From: Nansenia antarctica
Lineage: Eukaryota; Chordata; Actinopteri; Argentiniformes; Microstomatidae
DNA: 64,000 bases
Assembly (NCBI GenBank): GCA_963989245.1
Contig: OZ022346.1
Coordinates: 55,454,299 to 55,518,298 of the forward strand
Direction of reading: 5' to 3'
Shown here: piece by piece, positions 43,918 through 56,684 of the stretch
Layout of the letters: every line of letters starts with the position of its first letter
Numbering within the stretch: position 1 is the stretch's first letter
The notes under the pieces: model-generated
Told to the model about the DNA's origin: nothing
Seen by the model: the letters and a program-made list of their open reading frames with translations, nothing else
Databases searched by the model: none
Position numbers and translations under genes: made by a program

Positions 43918-44434
43918 AACCTCTCTACTGGAATTTTGGACCACTCTTCTTTTGCCGACTGCTCCAGGTCTCTCACATTTGAAGGGTGCCTTCTCCCAAC
44001 TGCTGTTTTGAGATCGCTCCACAGGTGTTCTATGGGATTTAGATCTGGGCTCATTGCTGGCCACTTCTGAACTCTCCAGCTCTTTGTCTTAAACCATTTC
44101 TGTTTGCTTTTTGAAGTGTGCCTTGGGTCATTGTCATGCTGGAATGCAGGACCCATGATCTCTGACGGAGACCCAGCTTTCTGACCCTGGGCCCTACATT
44201 ACACCCCAAAATTCTTTGGTAGTCTTCAGATTTCATGATGCCATGCACAGTCAAGGCATCCGGTGCCAGAAGCAGCAAAGCAACCCCAAAACATCTGTGA
44301 ACCTCCACCATGTTTGGTTTGATTGTAGGGAGCGTGTACTTTTCTTTGAAGGCCTTATTTCGTTTTCTGTAAACACTCCAATGATGGGCTTTACCAGAAT
44401 CCTCTATTCTGGTCTCATCTGTCCACAGGACGTT
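43918..44434 (-). pseudogene. Tc1-like transposase relic, minus strand
   Basis: On the minus strand: HDNDPRHTSKSKQKW, then KWPAMSPDLNPIEHLWSDLK and RDLEQSAKEEWSKIPVER. This contains the second catalytic Asp and the NPIEHLW Glu. Upstream pieces (IMKSEDYQRILGCN) are in another frame, so it is frameshifted. The DNA-binding domain and both inverted repeats are missing. Confidence 0.85.
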
Positions 44435-44452
44435 CTAACCCTAACCCTAACC

Positions 44453-44652
44453 CCAAATATGTTTGGGCCGCTACCCACACGTTTAGCTGTGTTGCTCATT
44501 CCACGAATGCATGATCCTTACAAGTTGTACCTCGCTGTAAAGGTGACTAAACAGGCTTTCCAACGATATAAAATACAATACCAATTGGTATTATTAAAGG
44601 GGAGGAATAATCAACCAAAATTACGTTTCTGAACTTTTTTTGAGGGGTTATA
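44453..44652 (+). mobile_element. solo inverted repeat of the 2533-3545 Tc1-like family
   Basis: GGGCCGCTACCCACACGTTT through AACTTTTTTTGAGGGGTT matches the right end at 3360-3545 with few differences, without a partner repeat. Confidence 0.8.
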
Positions 44653-45044
44653 TTGCCAGTACCTGTAACTTGCCACAGGTGAGTTTAAATACAAATTAAA
44701 GGAGCATTACATGCTTGAAATACAATTCTTTCTTACAATGTTTTCCAGTCCAGAGTTCTGCATGGAATGATATCATTTGGCTTTTTTTCTCTGCTTTTTT
44801 GTGTTGTTCAGATGCAAACAAAAGAAATAAACATGTAAAGTAAATAAATAAATAAATAAATAAAGCATTTGTAATTGCAACATTTTCTGGGAGAAGTGGT
44901 GCATTATCACACAGAAGCCAACATGTTTGTCCGTGACTGTATGTCTGCCACCAAATTAGATGGCTCCAATCTCTGTATCATTTCATTGTTGTTGTCATTA
45001 TTGTACAGTACCAGTGAACAGTTTGGACACACTTTCCCATTCAA

Positions 45045-45377
45045 TTACATTACATTTACATTTTTGGCATTTAGCAGACGCCTTATTCCAAAGCGACTTA
45101 CAATCAATACATTTGAATACTAAGCAAGTGAATCAGCAATCCACCATTCGTTGCAGGAAGAGTACTCTAGCTCGGGCCCGGGGCCACTGATAGGAGGAAA
45201 AACCTTCTCCCTATTATCGCCTTCTACTAAAACTTTTTTATTTTTTTATTTTTTTTATTACTGGAGAAACTGAGAAACAGTACAAGGGGGGCAATAGAAG
45301 TTCTAGGGACACAGTAGAGGGGAAAGCGGGTGTCTTTAGGAGACGTAGTGGTGAGGGTCGGAAGATGTCTCAGGATT
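45045..45377 (+). mobile_element. second copy of the repeat found inside the hAT element at 5275
   Basis: ACATTTTTGGCATTTAGCAG through GTAGTGGTGAGG aligns with 5285-5600, but the CAGCGGGGAG block is missing (truncated). Confidence 0.75.
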
Positions 45378-45667
45378 GTACTGTATATTGTACTGTATAC
45401 TGTTAATTCTTTATATGTTTGCTCTTGTTCTATCTGTGTAACCATGCTGTAATTTGTCTGGTCTTGTAACAACATCATGTTCATATATTATAGACAGCAC
45501 TACTTGATCAATCGCATTTCACTTGGATAGTCAAGGCACAGAAGCAAAATAGGGATACTTGTCTACCAAAAACCACTAAACACTATTCTCATGCAATTAC
45601 AAAGCAATTATTACCCATTTATGACGTAACAACTTGTTAAAGCAGTGTTGTTTATTACGTTGCTACA

Positions 45668-45890
45668 TCGTGACGTTAGAATTATAAGGTTTTTTACATA
45701 ATCTGATCCATTAGGTGTTTATTAACGCCTGTGTGGTGTTATTTTTAAAATGTTGAAATGTTTTAGTTAGTAATTAATAAAAATACAAAGGTTCCATCTG
45801 ACAAAACATAATGGAATGTAAAAACCTTGACGCTCAATATCTCTGAACTGCCCTAAACGGAGATAGAACCTTATAATTCTAAGCTCACGA
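45668..45890 (-). mobile_element. miniature transposon copy 3 (unexpanded)
   Basis: 223 bp, CGTGACGTTAGAATTATAAG to TTCTAAGCTCACGA, flanked by CAT on both sides. Shows the terminal 27-bp segment in single copy. Confidence 0.85.
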
Positions 45891-46776
45891 CATTGCTATT
45901 ACAGTACACAGATAAAAAGCAACTGTCTGTTAAACTGTTAAAAACAGAAAGCTCTTCTCCTCCATGGTAGACGAGGAAATTAACATTCACACGCAGACCT
46001 CCACCTCTGACCTCAATCTGAGGACAAAGAGGACGTCACCGTTACAAAGGACTCAGAGGTTCTCAGTCTGTCACAGATGCTGTCCCGCTCCGGGTCACCT
46101 TGACAAAGAGAAACACCTCATCAACGTGCGACAAAGCGTCTTGCTTGTCTAAGTGCACTTTTGATCTGGACCGCTGGTCTGCCTTCTCTGTTATCTGTGT
46201 GAATAAAATACCATCTGTCTAAGACTGGGAACTACACACCTGTACAGATGGAGGCACAAACACGTGCAAGGGACCCTGGGATATGTGGCTGAATGAGGCC
46301 TTTATACATGCTTGAATGACATTTATATCTGTATTGATCCCTGTTGTTTGTTAGATTCCTCGTGTCACTGTCGTTTGAGAGGACAGAGTTATTAGCCATT
46401 GCATGGTTGACAACACCATACGGCTCTGCACTTTGGAACAATTTCACGCAAACTATGCAGGAGGTTCGGTGGAGAAATCCAAGCGACGTGGCTGGCGAAT
46501 TGAAATGTCACATCACGTTAAGAACATTTTGTGTTGTTTTTCCTTCCAAGTTTATTCGCTCCACTTGAAGTGAATGCCACTGAATCATTATCAGTTCAGC
46601 GGAGCTGTCTGTCCAGATGGATAATTTCACCATGTTTTAGGGGATGCTTTTAGTTGCGTTTAGTGCAATTCACAACCTGGAGGGAGAAGAAAGAAGATGT
46701 GAGAAGAGGAAGTGATGCTTCAATCAAGGGATCACACAGTAGTTTCACTGTATTGGGCTTCATAATGCACTATAGA

Positions 46777-47543
46777 CATTGGCGGTTCTATACAGGGGCA
46801 CAGGGGGGCAGCTGCCACCCCATGATAATATACAATATTGGTGTGGAACGTTGATGATATTTCTCTGATGGTTCCCCATACCAAACATTTTAAATGTCAA
46901 GGGCAGTGGCAGATTGCGTGTGGGTGGATGGGGTGGTGCTTTTGGGCTATGGCGTATAGTATAGTTTCATGTGTAATGATTGTGTAAATATTGTAATTCC
47001 AACCTAATTATGGGTGGGTTAATGGATGTGGCTAAGGGGTGTGGGACATGACATGTGTCATGATTGTGTATTAAAATTCCAAACTATTCCAAACTGTGGG
47101 TGTGTGTGTGTGTGTGGGGGGGGGGGGGGTGGATGGGTTGGCTAAGGGTATAGGATAGGATGTGTAATGTGTGTGGATTGGGTGGATATTTAGTGGTTGT
47201 TAATAGATAGATTGGGGGTGAAATGATGGCCTAATTGTGGTTCCTATGTATTAGAAGAAAGTTCTTGTTGCTTTATTGAGTATGTGTGGAACTGAGGGGT
47301 ATAGGATAGTGTACATATTATAATTCCAAACTAATTGTGGGTGTGTGAATGAGTGGCATTCTGAGTGGCAAGCTGTGCGGGGCTAAGGCTAAGGGGCATA
47401 TGGATAGTTACATGAGTAATAATAGTGTAGTACAGTATATTTCAAAAGTAAATGTTAAAACTTGAATGACGGTATAATTATGTTTGAACTTGCCCCGACT
47501 GAGAAATCGGCCACCCCATTGAAAACATCCTAGAACCGGCACT
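46777..47543. mobile_element. probable hAT-like non-autonomous element
   Basis: CATTGGCGGTTCTATACAGG at the left and TCCTAGAACCGGCACTG at the right are inverted relatives (CA.TG.CGGTTCTA). The body is G/T-rich with TGTGGG words and a G11 run near 47117-47128. A clear 8-bp duplication is not visible. Confidence 0.45.
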
Positions 47544-47549
47544 GACATA

Positions 47550-48630
47550 TCAACAATTAAGTTGAATTGTGTTCTGTGATTGTGCTCTGGCCTGAGGAAA
47601 CCATTACCAACCACTTACTGCCTTACAGGGTATGATTTCAGTCTTCTGAAGTACAATTGTGTTCTGTGCTTTTAGAACATTAGCAGCCATTTGCTTTCTC
47701 CTGAGCTAAAATACTGCCTGTCTGTTCAACTGCTGACAACTCAAGACAGAAATAGACTGTTTCAGGAGAGGAGAGGACAGCTGAAAACAACACACATTAG
47801 ATTTGTTCTAATTTGTCATGGTTGGCTGACTCCTGGGGTTGGAATCCTTTAAACTTCCAAAGAGGTGGGTATTTTCAAGGATGTTCCAACAAAGTATTAC
47901 TGGCACACGTCAGATAATGCGTCCCTAAATCCTGTGTTCTCAACATCATACAAATGTTGTCTAAAATTGTATTTGAGGATCTCCTTTGCTTACTCTAAAA
48001 GTTTAACAAACATCAAGATAGACATGCCAAAATGAACCCAACAAAGTACAGAATAAACAATCATAATAAAATATTTGAACAAAATTCGAAGCTTTGTGGC
48101 CCCCGATGAATTTTGACAAGCGCTCTTTCAACTCAGCCACTGCATAGCTCAGGTCCTAGGGGCCACAGTCATGGCCTTAATGAAGATTATTGTTGCAGCC
48201 ATTATGTCTGTGCTGGATGTCATTTTTACTGTTGACCACTGAGTGGCGAGGACATAGGAGTGCACAGGTATATAGGTGAGCTCACCGGTAGGCTACAGGT
48301 GTTACTGATTGAACTGGTGAGCACACAGTCTTTGAACGTGTTGCCACATGCGAAACTTTTTAGTGTATCATGTTTTTATAATAAAGTAAACAAATGATTG
48401 CAACGTACAGAAGTCGTCGGTGTTGGTATCACGAGTCAACTAAAGTTTACAGTTCAACAGTCGCGGTGACTAAGGAGGAAACAGTCACCACAAATATGTT
48501 CTAATGTTTTGGGTGAAAATGCCTTGTGATGGCAGAGGTCAGAGCAGAATGGCCAGACTGGTTTGAGCTGATAGAAGAGCATCAATAACTTAATAACCAC
48601 GTTACAACCACGGTATGCACAACTTAGGAG
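47550..48630. other. no gene seen
   Basis: Unique AT-rich sequence; open frames are short and lack recognisable domains. Confidence 0.5.
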
Positions 48631-49223
48631 CATCTCTGAACACACAACATGTCGACCCTTGAAGCAGATGGACTACAGCAGCAGAAGTCCACTCTGAGGG
48701 CCACTCCTGTCAGCTAAGAACCGCTAACTGAGACTATTGTCACAGGCTCACTGAAACTGGACAAAAGAAGATTGGAAAAACGTTGCCTGGTCTGATGAGT
48801 CTCAATTTCTGGTCAAAATGTGGCGTAAACAACATGAAAGCATGGATCCATAACTGAAGTGTGCCAAGAAAATCTATAATAGGATGGATCCATACTCAGT
48901 TCTATGACACTCAGAGTGGACCTGAAAGATCTGGATCTGCTAACTGCACTGTACTGGTACAGTATCCCCTACAATTCACAATCACTAATACTTTTTTTTT
49001 TTACCAGTAATATGAAATAATGTAAACACAGGCAAGTTTTTCAAGTTATTAATAACCTGATTTTCAAAGATAATTGAAGGCACTTCTGCAACGCATATCA
49101 GTGGTATTATACGTTTTTTCGCCAGAAAAACAAGCATGTTTACTTGTTCAGGCTTCAGCAAAGCACATGGACACATTTGCCTGCTGAGGTGAAGACCGCT
49201 CTGAGCGTGTAGGTCACGTGTCT

Positions 49224-49295
49224 TCCCATATGGTCTAGCGGTTAGGATTCCTGGTTTTCACCCAGGCGGCCCGGGTTCGACTCCCGGTATGGGAA
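49224..49295 (+). tRNA. tRNA-Glu (anticodon TTC)
   Basis: 72 nt. Acceptor arm TCCCATA pairs with TATGGGA, discriminator A. Anticodon stem CCTGG/CCAGG encloses loop TTTTCAC with anticodon TTC (reads GAA/GAG). The TGGTCTAGCGGTTAGG A box and GGTTCGACTCC B box are intact, and the T stem CCGGG/CCCGG pairs fully. No intron; CCA not encoded, as usual in eukaryotes. A strong TTTT terminator is not seen immediately downstream. The sequence looks like an intact vertebrate tRNA-Glu gene. Confidence 0.95.
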
Positions 49296-49559
49296 CTCCT
49301 TCTATTGGTTCTGTGGCGCAGTTACGTCCTGGTTTGTGTTGTTGCTAGGGACAACTAGATACAATCGTTTCACGTAAATTGTGGTTCAAAAAGTAGGAGC
49401 AAGTAGGAGAACACAATAACGGAGGACTTAGTTGGAAACAAGCATTATGGCTTAGCTGTGGGTTAACGCCCGCTCAACGACCACAACACTAACATTACTA
49501 TAGTAACAACTATTGTGTATATAATATATGCCAATTAACATGTAAACGGAATATTCCAG

Positions 49560-49655
49560 TTGCTACAGAGCATGTAAACACCTTAATCGGAATATTACAA
49601 TAAACCAAATATTGACCTTAATGGGAATATGGTGTGCATGTAAACGCAGTCTCTG
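49560..49655. mobile_element. miniature element fragment (CATGTAAAC words)
   Basis: GCATGTAAACACCTTAATCG and GGAATATGGTGTGCATGTAA show inverted and direct CATGTAAAC/GGAATATT words typical of a fish miniature repeat. Ends not defined. Confidence 0.35.
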
Positions 49656-50312
49656 AGTTCACTGTACTCAAAATGGCCTCCACAGTCACCAGGGGCCTCA
49701 TTTATAAAGCTTTGCGTAGAACTGACGTAAAAAGCTAGAACATTTACGCACACCATTCTGATTTATAAAATATGGAATATCAGTTTAAACGTAATTCGTC
49801 CTACTGTTCATCTTATTATTATACATTTCATAACATCCAAGTTTTGTTTAATAATTACAGATCCAATTGATTAAACTGTTCGTCAGATCAAGAAATGATC
49901 AAATACCACTTAATTGGTCCCAAAAAATGAATGCGCGAAATAATTGATTTCATACAGCTCTCGTATGGCTGCGTTATAGGTGGTAGGCCTGTAGGGGGCG
50001 GTAGCGCGATTAATATCTTAATCTGACCTTTATGTTGATTTTCATATTTAGAGAGAATTAGAGATGCGGGTAGACAGGTGACAACAAAGATGGATAAATA
50101 TTTGTAGGATAAATATGTGTGGAGGGATCCTGCTGTACGGGCTCCGTTGTGCTTAGTAGGCTATGTGGAGAACAGCTATCAAACAGTGCCATGGTCCCTA
50201 GCAAGTTTAAACGCAATCTGCAAACAAAACACCCACAAGGACACAGACTACAGAGACAGGCAACTTTCATTAGGAAGACCACAAAGGTGTCTGAGCTTTT
50301 GAATGTAGCTAC

Positions 50313-51461
50313 CTGGGTCATTTTTTAAATACGGTGCCATTTCGACTTCATAACTTGTGAAAAATAAATTGTTGATTTATCCATATTTTTATGTTCTATT
50401 ATATAAAGGACATATCTAGCTTGCTGAAAAACATAGTGGTCGAGCTCAGGCACCTACATTTTATTTTATTTAGAATACCCTCTGTAGTTGAATAGGGCGA
50501 GTGTCTCCAGAACAGAGTGGACACATAACAGGGTGGACACTAACAGGGTGGACATTTTGAGTTAAAGTTAGCCTTTAGCCTGCTTGTGTTAGCATAATGC
50601 CTCGAATGACCATGAATACTTGATGAGGAATCTAATTTGCACTAAATACTTTTTTTTGAAATTATTCAATTTGATTGATCTCCTCAATATTTAGGCATAA
50701 CAGGGTGGACACGTTATGGTCAACCACATTAAACTCACTGGATAAAAACATAAAAATCAGATGGTAAAAGATCACACAGCTTACAACATTTGAAATCCCC
50801 TCCACTGATGTGATGTCACCTCATGAGAGTGATGTGATTGAGAAATATGGTTTTCTTTTAAAAGGGACATTAACACAGCATAACAGGGGGACAGTGATCG
50901 CAGGGACAAGCAATATTGTGAATGAATGAATGAATGAATGAATGAATGGTCTTTATTGTCATTGATATAGTACAGGTACCAAACAACGAAATTTGGGAGG
51001 GGGGGCTCCCCTGGTGCTAGGAAAAAAAAAACTAAAAAACAAGAAGGGAAAGGAGCTGGTTTACATAAATTGTAAGCAAAACCTTAATTTTTTGTACAAT
51101 TTTTTTTTTTAAATGGATAAAAACTATATTTGATTTCAATAGATATTGATCAGGAAAATGAAATAATAATAACATATTTGGAAATGTATATGTTTTTAAT
51201 AGTTATTTTTTGGATTGAAGTTGAATGAACAACACTGGGGACATCCCAAATCCCATGCAAAATCCCATTTACATCTTTAACCAAAGCTTTTAAAATGTAG
51301 AAAACAACAACTTAGAAGCCCATATCATTGTATTCATAATAAATAACAATTGACTATACATGAAAAACCTAATGGGATTAGTATTTGTCCAAATTTAGAC
51401 AAAATACAACATGATTTAGTACTGGGGACGGAAAAGGCACCGTATTAAAAAAATGACCCAC
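50313..51461. mobile_element. TIR element inside the hAT pseudogene
   Basis: GGGTCATTTTTTAAATACGG at the left is inverted at the right as CCGTATTAAAAAAATGACCC. ACCT occurs directly outside both ends (possible target duplication). The interior has GGGTGGACAC words (50515-50560, 50703) and the LINE tail at 50926. No transposase recognised. Confidence 0.6.
50926..51075 (-). mobile_element. LINE 3' tail, minus strand
   Basis: (GAAT)n at 50921-50947, then GGTCTTTATTGTCATTGATA and ACAACGAAATTTGGGAGG, nearly identical to 18035-18165. Confidence 0.65.
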
Positions 51462-52367
51462 CTAGTAGCTGAACCGGTGGCTAAGAGACATTCATATTAC
51501 CGGCCTGCAAAGCCATTGTGAACACGATGCTTATGGCCCTGCTGTCGTTAAGGAAACTGCCAAAGTTCCCCTCTCGGATAACACGATGGCCAGACGCATT
51601 GATGACATGTCTGCAGACATAGAAAGTGTTTTGGAGAAGATACAAGGCAGTGGGGAAATCTGCTTTGCAACTTGATGAGTCGACCGTCGACGGACATCAG
51701 TGGACAACTGGACATGCTCAACTCTGGGCCAAGGCACGCTTTGTGGATGGAGACACAATCAGAGAACATTTCCTTTTTTTGCAAGACATTGCCCGAAAAA
51801 AAAAACATATATCTGACGTGTTGAATGCTGTTGTGTGTATGGTCAACTTTGTCAAAACAAGACCTCTGAAAAGCCGCTTATTTGCAGCATTATGTGAGGA
51901 GATGGGAGCTGAGCATGAGGCTTTACTGCTTCATACAGAGGTCCGATGGTGTCCCGCGGAAACGTGCTGCTGGCCGCAGGTCTGAGTGACGGGAGGAGAT
52001 GAAACCCTGAGAAGTGTGACGACGTGTGATGACGTGTGATGACGTGTGATGACGCTAAGCTGCCTGCAAGTGACGAGTTGTGCACCAGGCTCGCATACTG
52101 GCAGATACACAGGGCCAGGCTTTCCACTGAGTGAGTATAACGAAGTTCTTATGATATATATGATAGGCTACTATGTATCATTTATAATGTTACATATATG
52201 ATAGGCTGCTATGTATCATTTTGTAACATTTGGGATGGCGGTGTGCTGTGGGATTTTTTCAAGGTCAAAAAAGGTTGATCAGCATTGTAGAAAAGCCATG
52301 GATGTTTCAAGTTTATTGTTACGTTACATTACACGAGTGTTTTTACATTTACCTTGTCACGGCCTAA

Positions 52368-52482
52368 AGGCCAATGCACACGGCGTGCGATTTCGTCGCA
52401 CGACAACATTCGATTCTCAATTCACACCACCAATGTGTGTGGGTGTGAATGGAGAATCGAATGTTGTCGTGTGCATTGGCCT
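52368..52482. mobile_element. palindromic miniature element, solo copy
   Basis: 115 bp. AGGCCAATGCACACGGCGTG and the inverted end TGCATTGGCCT, with GACAACATTCGATTCTC in both arms. Same family as the ends of the 42660-43914 foldback. Confidence 0.8.
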
Positions 52483-52974
52483 TTAGGCTTCGGTTCCTGA
52501 CATTGCAGCACAAGACATAGCTAAGGCAATTACATGGGGTGTGCTTGGGGATGATAGTCAGTTGTCTACAGTGGGCTTGTTCATGTTCCAATGGACATTG
52601 CAATCATTGGACTTATCGGGAACGTTACCCTTATGAAGACGTTCATTAGCCTACTGTGAAGTCAATGCGGATGGTGGTCAACTTGTTAATGTCCAGCCTC
52701 ACGCTACATGCAATGAATCAGAAATATGAATGTAAAAAGTCTATATATTGCCATGAATATCAATATACTTGCAAATATACTATACTTACAAATACGTACG
52801 GTAAAGATATATATATATATATATAGTCTACAGTGTGATGCTTACAGGGTGTGAATAAGATATGTGCAGTGTGCAGTGTGCACGTATATTCTTTGTGTGC
52901 ACACCTTCCTATATAATACGTGAGAGGTAATATTTCTATTTAACTTTTCAAGTGTTTCTCCAGTTCCTGGCGTA

Positions 52975-53105
52975 CGCATGGGTCTGAGTGTGTACGCGTG
53001 GGTCTGAGTGTGCATGGGTCTGAGTGTGCATGGGTCTGAGTGTGCATGGGTCTGAGTGTGCATGGGTCTGAGTGTGCACGCATGGGTCTGAGTGTGTATG
53101 GGTGT
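52975..53105 (+). repeat. 16-bp minisatellite
   Basis: About seven copies of ATGGGTCTGAGTGTGC; two further copies at 53522-53555. Confidence 0.9.
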
Positions 53106-53769
53106 GACGCCTCCCACTCTGCCTGCATATTGGCTGTGGCTGGAGCCTGGGCAGAGTGGGAGGGTCGTTAGGCTGAGTGGTGTCACCTGGGTTTGGGTGC
53201 TGGGGATGTATACATATGAGATTGGTGTCCTCAGCTCTCTCTCTCTTCCTTCCTTATGATTTGGGTTCCTTTGGGGTTTATTGGTAAGGTCTCTGTGTAC
53301 CTGGTTTTGGGGCCTTTCAGTTTTACACTACATACATACACCTCTTACACATACAACATACATTATACAACCATTCACTCATGGCATACACTACTGATTC
53401 TTATCCATAATCATACATGTTATTTAGTTTATTTTGGTTCCTTTACTTAAATAAAACTTTAATTGTATCATTTAAACACGTGTGGACTCCCTTATTTGTT
53501 ACTACCTTCGGGTGTGTAACAATGGGTCTGAGTGTGCATGGGTCTGAGTGTGCATAGAGGTGCGCACAGTTTCATGCCAAGTTATAAATTGTAAATACCC
53601 AAATTGCGGGAGAATTTGCGTACGTCGTTTTTGGCGTAAGCAAGCTTTATAAATGAGGCCCCAGATCTCAATCCAACAGAGCACCTCTGGGTTGTGGTGG
53701 AACAGCAGATTCCCATCATGGAGGTGCAACTGACAAAGCTGGGAAAACATTTACACTGGTGTCGAGAAT

Positions 53770-55827
53770 CCAGCTCTTCTCCCACCCCCCCACCCCCCAT
53801 TATAGCCACACTGCTGACAAGACAAGAATAAGAATGACTTCTCTCTTCCCCTGGGCTGAAAAGCATGATGTGTTTAGAGGGCATAATTGGCGATAATTAT
53901 AGTGCTTAGAACCAGCTCCTAGTCGTGTGCACGACTGCAGGAAAAAAAAGAGACAAATAATAGAAAGACAGAAACTTTTGTTTTTCACTGTTCCACTAAT
54001 GCTGACATGTTTCTACTCAAGCTTGCAGCGTGTTTGAATGAACAATGGTTTAGTTGCTCAACATGGGGGAATCGGCAGAGGAGTTTAAACAAATAACCTT
54101 TTAAGGTGAACTTCGCAAAGTGTATGCATATCTATCTTGCGATTCTATTAACATAAAAACAGCACATGCACTCAGCTCATCAACAGGCAGACAAGGACAA
54201 ACACGCTCCTTAGTAAATACTCTGAGCCCAGACAGCGCCAGAGAGACGTCCCCTCTTCTAACAGTGTCAAAGCGTCTTTCCTTCCTCTCATTAGACAGGG
54301 ATTATGAACAGGAGGTTTTGATCTCTTAGTAAGGGCCCAGGGTGGCTGTGGCTCCTTTTGATCCATAACACGGATAGGATGGACAGAGCGGGATGGTGTA
54401 TGTGTCTGCTCGGTAATGAAAGCCACCCGCTCGCGTTTTGCTAAAACCCTATTTAGCACTTTGATGTGTCTTTACTCAGCGATAGCTGCTTTGGGGAGGG
54501 GGGAGCTGCTTTGCGGGGGGGGGGGGGGACATGGAGGTGATTGGACACTCCTTATGGTGACAACACTGCATCTGCAACACCAGCCACGGCTCAGGGCAAA
54601 TCTGCTGAGATTAAAGTCATTGTGCCCAATAATAAAGGGCCCATCTGGGATTGAGACAGCAACAAAGCTCTCCCTTTGACTCCCTTTGACTCCCTTTGAC
54701 TTCTTTTAGACAAAGCTTCGATTCCAATGCTGGCCTGACTTCATTAGTGGGTTGCAGACTTCAAAATGGGTTGCAGACTTCAGGCAGGTATTGCATTGCA
54801 AAGGATTGTCTACCAAATACTAAACACGACTGCTTGATATGGTCATTTGATGAATCCGTCCCATTCCTTTTGGGTATCCTATAAGAGGGGTACCCAACCA
54901 TGCAGGAAAGAGGGGGACTATGTGATATGTATACAAATACCATCAAATAAAAGCTGCTCTACTTTAGGTTAAATCTCTACGTTAACCTTTATATGAATTG
55001 CTTGATTTAAAATCCATCCTTTTGGAGTGTAGAGCCAAAAGAAGAAAGATGCTTTGCTGTCCTGTTACTTCTGCGGGGCACTGTACGTGTTGTACAGGTA
55101 CAGGTTGTGCCAACACATGAGCTGGTGTTTGATGAGCCACTGAGACCTGGCTACGAGAGGTCGAAGGTTAAGTCATTAGTTACAGACACCCTGCAGTCTG
55201 TCCTGCTGGCTCCATTATAAGGACCATTACAGCTGGGAGGCCGGCCGGCCGGCCGGCCGCCCGTTATGTAACACCACCCCCATTAAAACCCATTGACCAT
55301 TTTATGGAAGCTACGGCACTTGGGGATTTCGTTTTCGTTTGTTGGATTATCTCTCTCGGCGACCGATCGTACGTAATGAACAGAAGCGACCGCCCTAATA
55401 GATCTTTGCCAGGTTGTCATGGTTATGGCACGGAAGAATGGAACCAAATGTTTTGGAACACTCTAAAATGCATTAGTGGCTCCCAGTTCTCTTTCATTAA
55501 ATGAAAACAAATTATGTGAGCGAGTGCCTTTTTTTCCTTCCGACATTCCGATTTGTAAAATACTGCATGTGCTCGCAGCTCTATACTATAAAGTCTGCTC
55601 AAAATGACTGGCATTATGATCCATCTAGTTTATACTAGCAACCAGTTTTTTGATGGTTGTCTGTGTAATTGTCAGTGTGGTACAGGCCAGGGTGTCCCAG
55701 GCTATGTCCAGTACAGACCAGTGGTCTGGATTATAATGAGGGTGGTGTTACATAACAGGCTGCCTCCAGCCTCTTACCTGGAATGGTCCTTATAACTGAG
55801 CAAGGAGGACAGGTTACAATATTATTA

Positions 55828-55869
<42 letters not shown>

Positions 55870-55930
55870 AATAATAATAATATTAGCTTTGAGAAGTGGC
55901 TGAGCCTAGTTGACAAAGCCAAATAAGTAA
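53770..55930. other. no gene seen
   Basis: Unique sequence with a G-run at 54516-54529, a GGCC-only tract at 55240-55259, and an (ATT)n run at 55826-55866 followed by (AAT)n to 55880. Confidence 0.5.
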
Positions 55931-55932
55931 TA

Positions 55933-56161
55933 TCGTGAGTTTAGAAGGTTCTATCTCCATTTTTGTCAAAATTGAGTTTTTTACATAATCTGATCCAAGT
56001 GTTTATTAATGCCTGTGTGGTGTTATTTTTTTTAAATGTTGACATTTTTTAGTTCGTAATTCATAAAATACAAAGGTTCCATCTCACAAAACATAATGGA
56101 ATGTAAAAACTTTGACGCTCAATATCTCTGAACTGCCCTAAACGGAGATAGAACCTCACGA
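55933..56161 (-). mobile_element. miniature transposon copy 4 (unexpanded)
   Basis: CGTGAGTTTAGAAGGTTCTA to GATAGAACCTCACGA, flanked by TAT on both sides. Same family as 27660, 36679 and 45668. Confidence 0.85.
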
Positions 56162-56684
56162 TATACTGTAAAAAAAAAAAAGAAAAATAAATGTGACCAT
56201 CAACCAGCACCAATCCCACCGCCTCTCTAGAACAACAGCAGAAATGGGGCGAATGAGAGAAAACGTTGGTCTATTTATTCCGAGCAGCACACCTCCTCGG
56301 CACATCAGCGGTGAGACAGACGCAGCTCATCCAGAACACAGAATATTGATTTCTCATTAACCCTGCGAGCACACGCACACGCGTGGGAGGAGGCTGTCTG
56401 GGCTGCTGAACACGTGTAGGCGGGAGACGACCGTTACTGTTGTCGTTAGAGACGAACACTGAGAAGTCAAAGAACACAACACAGCACACCTGTTGTATCA
56501 TCTGTTCTCTTATCTGTTATTATTACAGCTATTATGGTGCTTATTAATAACATTGAACTTCAATAGGTTTAAACCTATATCACTATAAAAGTTATAGACC
56601 TACTTGTTGTTGAATTAAGCCATTCTGAAATATGTCATACAGAATACAGTTCCCTTCACAACAAGGTCAACAAGGGGTCAACAA

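Larger units (their letters stand above)
50119..52010 (+). pseudogene. hAT transposase of the ZBED5-like type, broken
   Basis: 50152-50228 reads GEQLSNSAMVPSKFKRNLQT then KHP, the second half of a BED zinc finger. After an insertion (50313-51461), 51500-51620 reads PACKAIVNTML and, in another frame, RRIDDMSADIESVLEKIQGS. 51655-51960 reads ALQLDEST, then VNFVKTRPLKSRLFAALCEE and LLLHTEVRW. Frameshifts and an internal deletion after FLFLQDI remove much of the RNase H-like core. Family: hAT transposases related to domesticated ZBED5/FAM200-type genes. Confidence 0.75.
49693..53661. mobile_element. Harbinger-like element inserted in the Tc1 relic, 3-bp CAG duplication
   Basis: TIRs GGGCCTCATTTATAAAGCTT (left) and its inverted counterpart CTTTATAAATGAGGCCC (right), with further similarity inward (GACGTAAAAAGC; GACGTACGCAAA reversed). 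Flanked by CAG (49690-49692 and 53662-53664), and the host Tc1 codons join precisely when one CAG is removed. 3,969 bp, itself filled with later insertions; no Harbinger transposase is recognisable. Confidence 0.8.
48640..53750 (+). mobile_element. Tc1-like transposon relic interrupted by later insertions
   Basis: 48645-48850 reads, with frameshifts, the middle of a Tc1 transposase (TLEADGLQQQKSTLRATPVS, KLDKRRLEKRCLV). 49655-49692 reads FTVLKWPPQSP, and 53662-53745 continues DLNPTEHLWVVVEQQIPIME. The reading frame resumes exactly across the 49693-53661 insertion once one CAG copy is removed. Between 48990 and 49655 lies other sequence including a tRNA gene. Confidence 0.75.
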
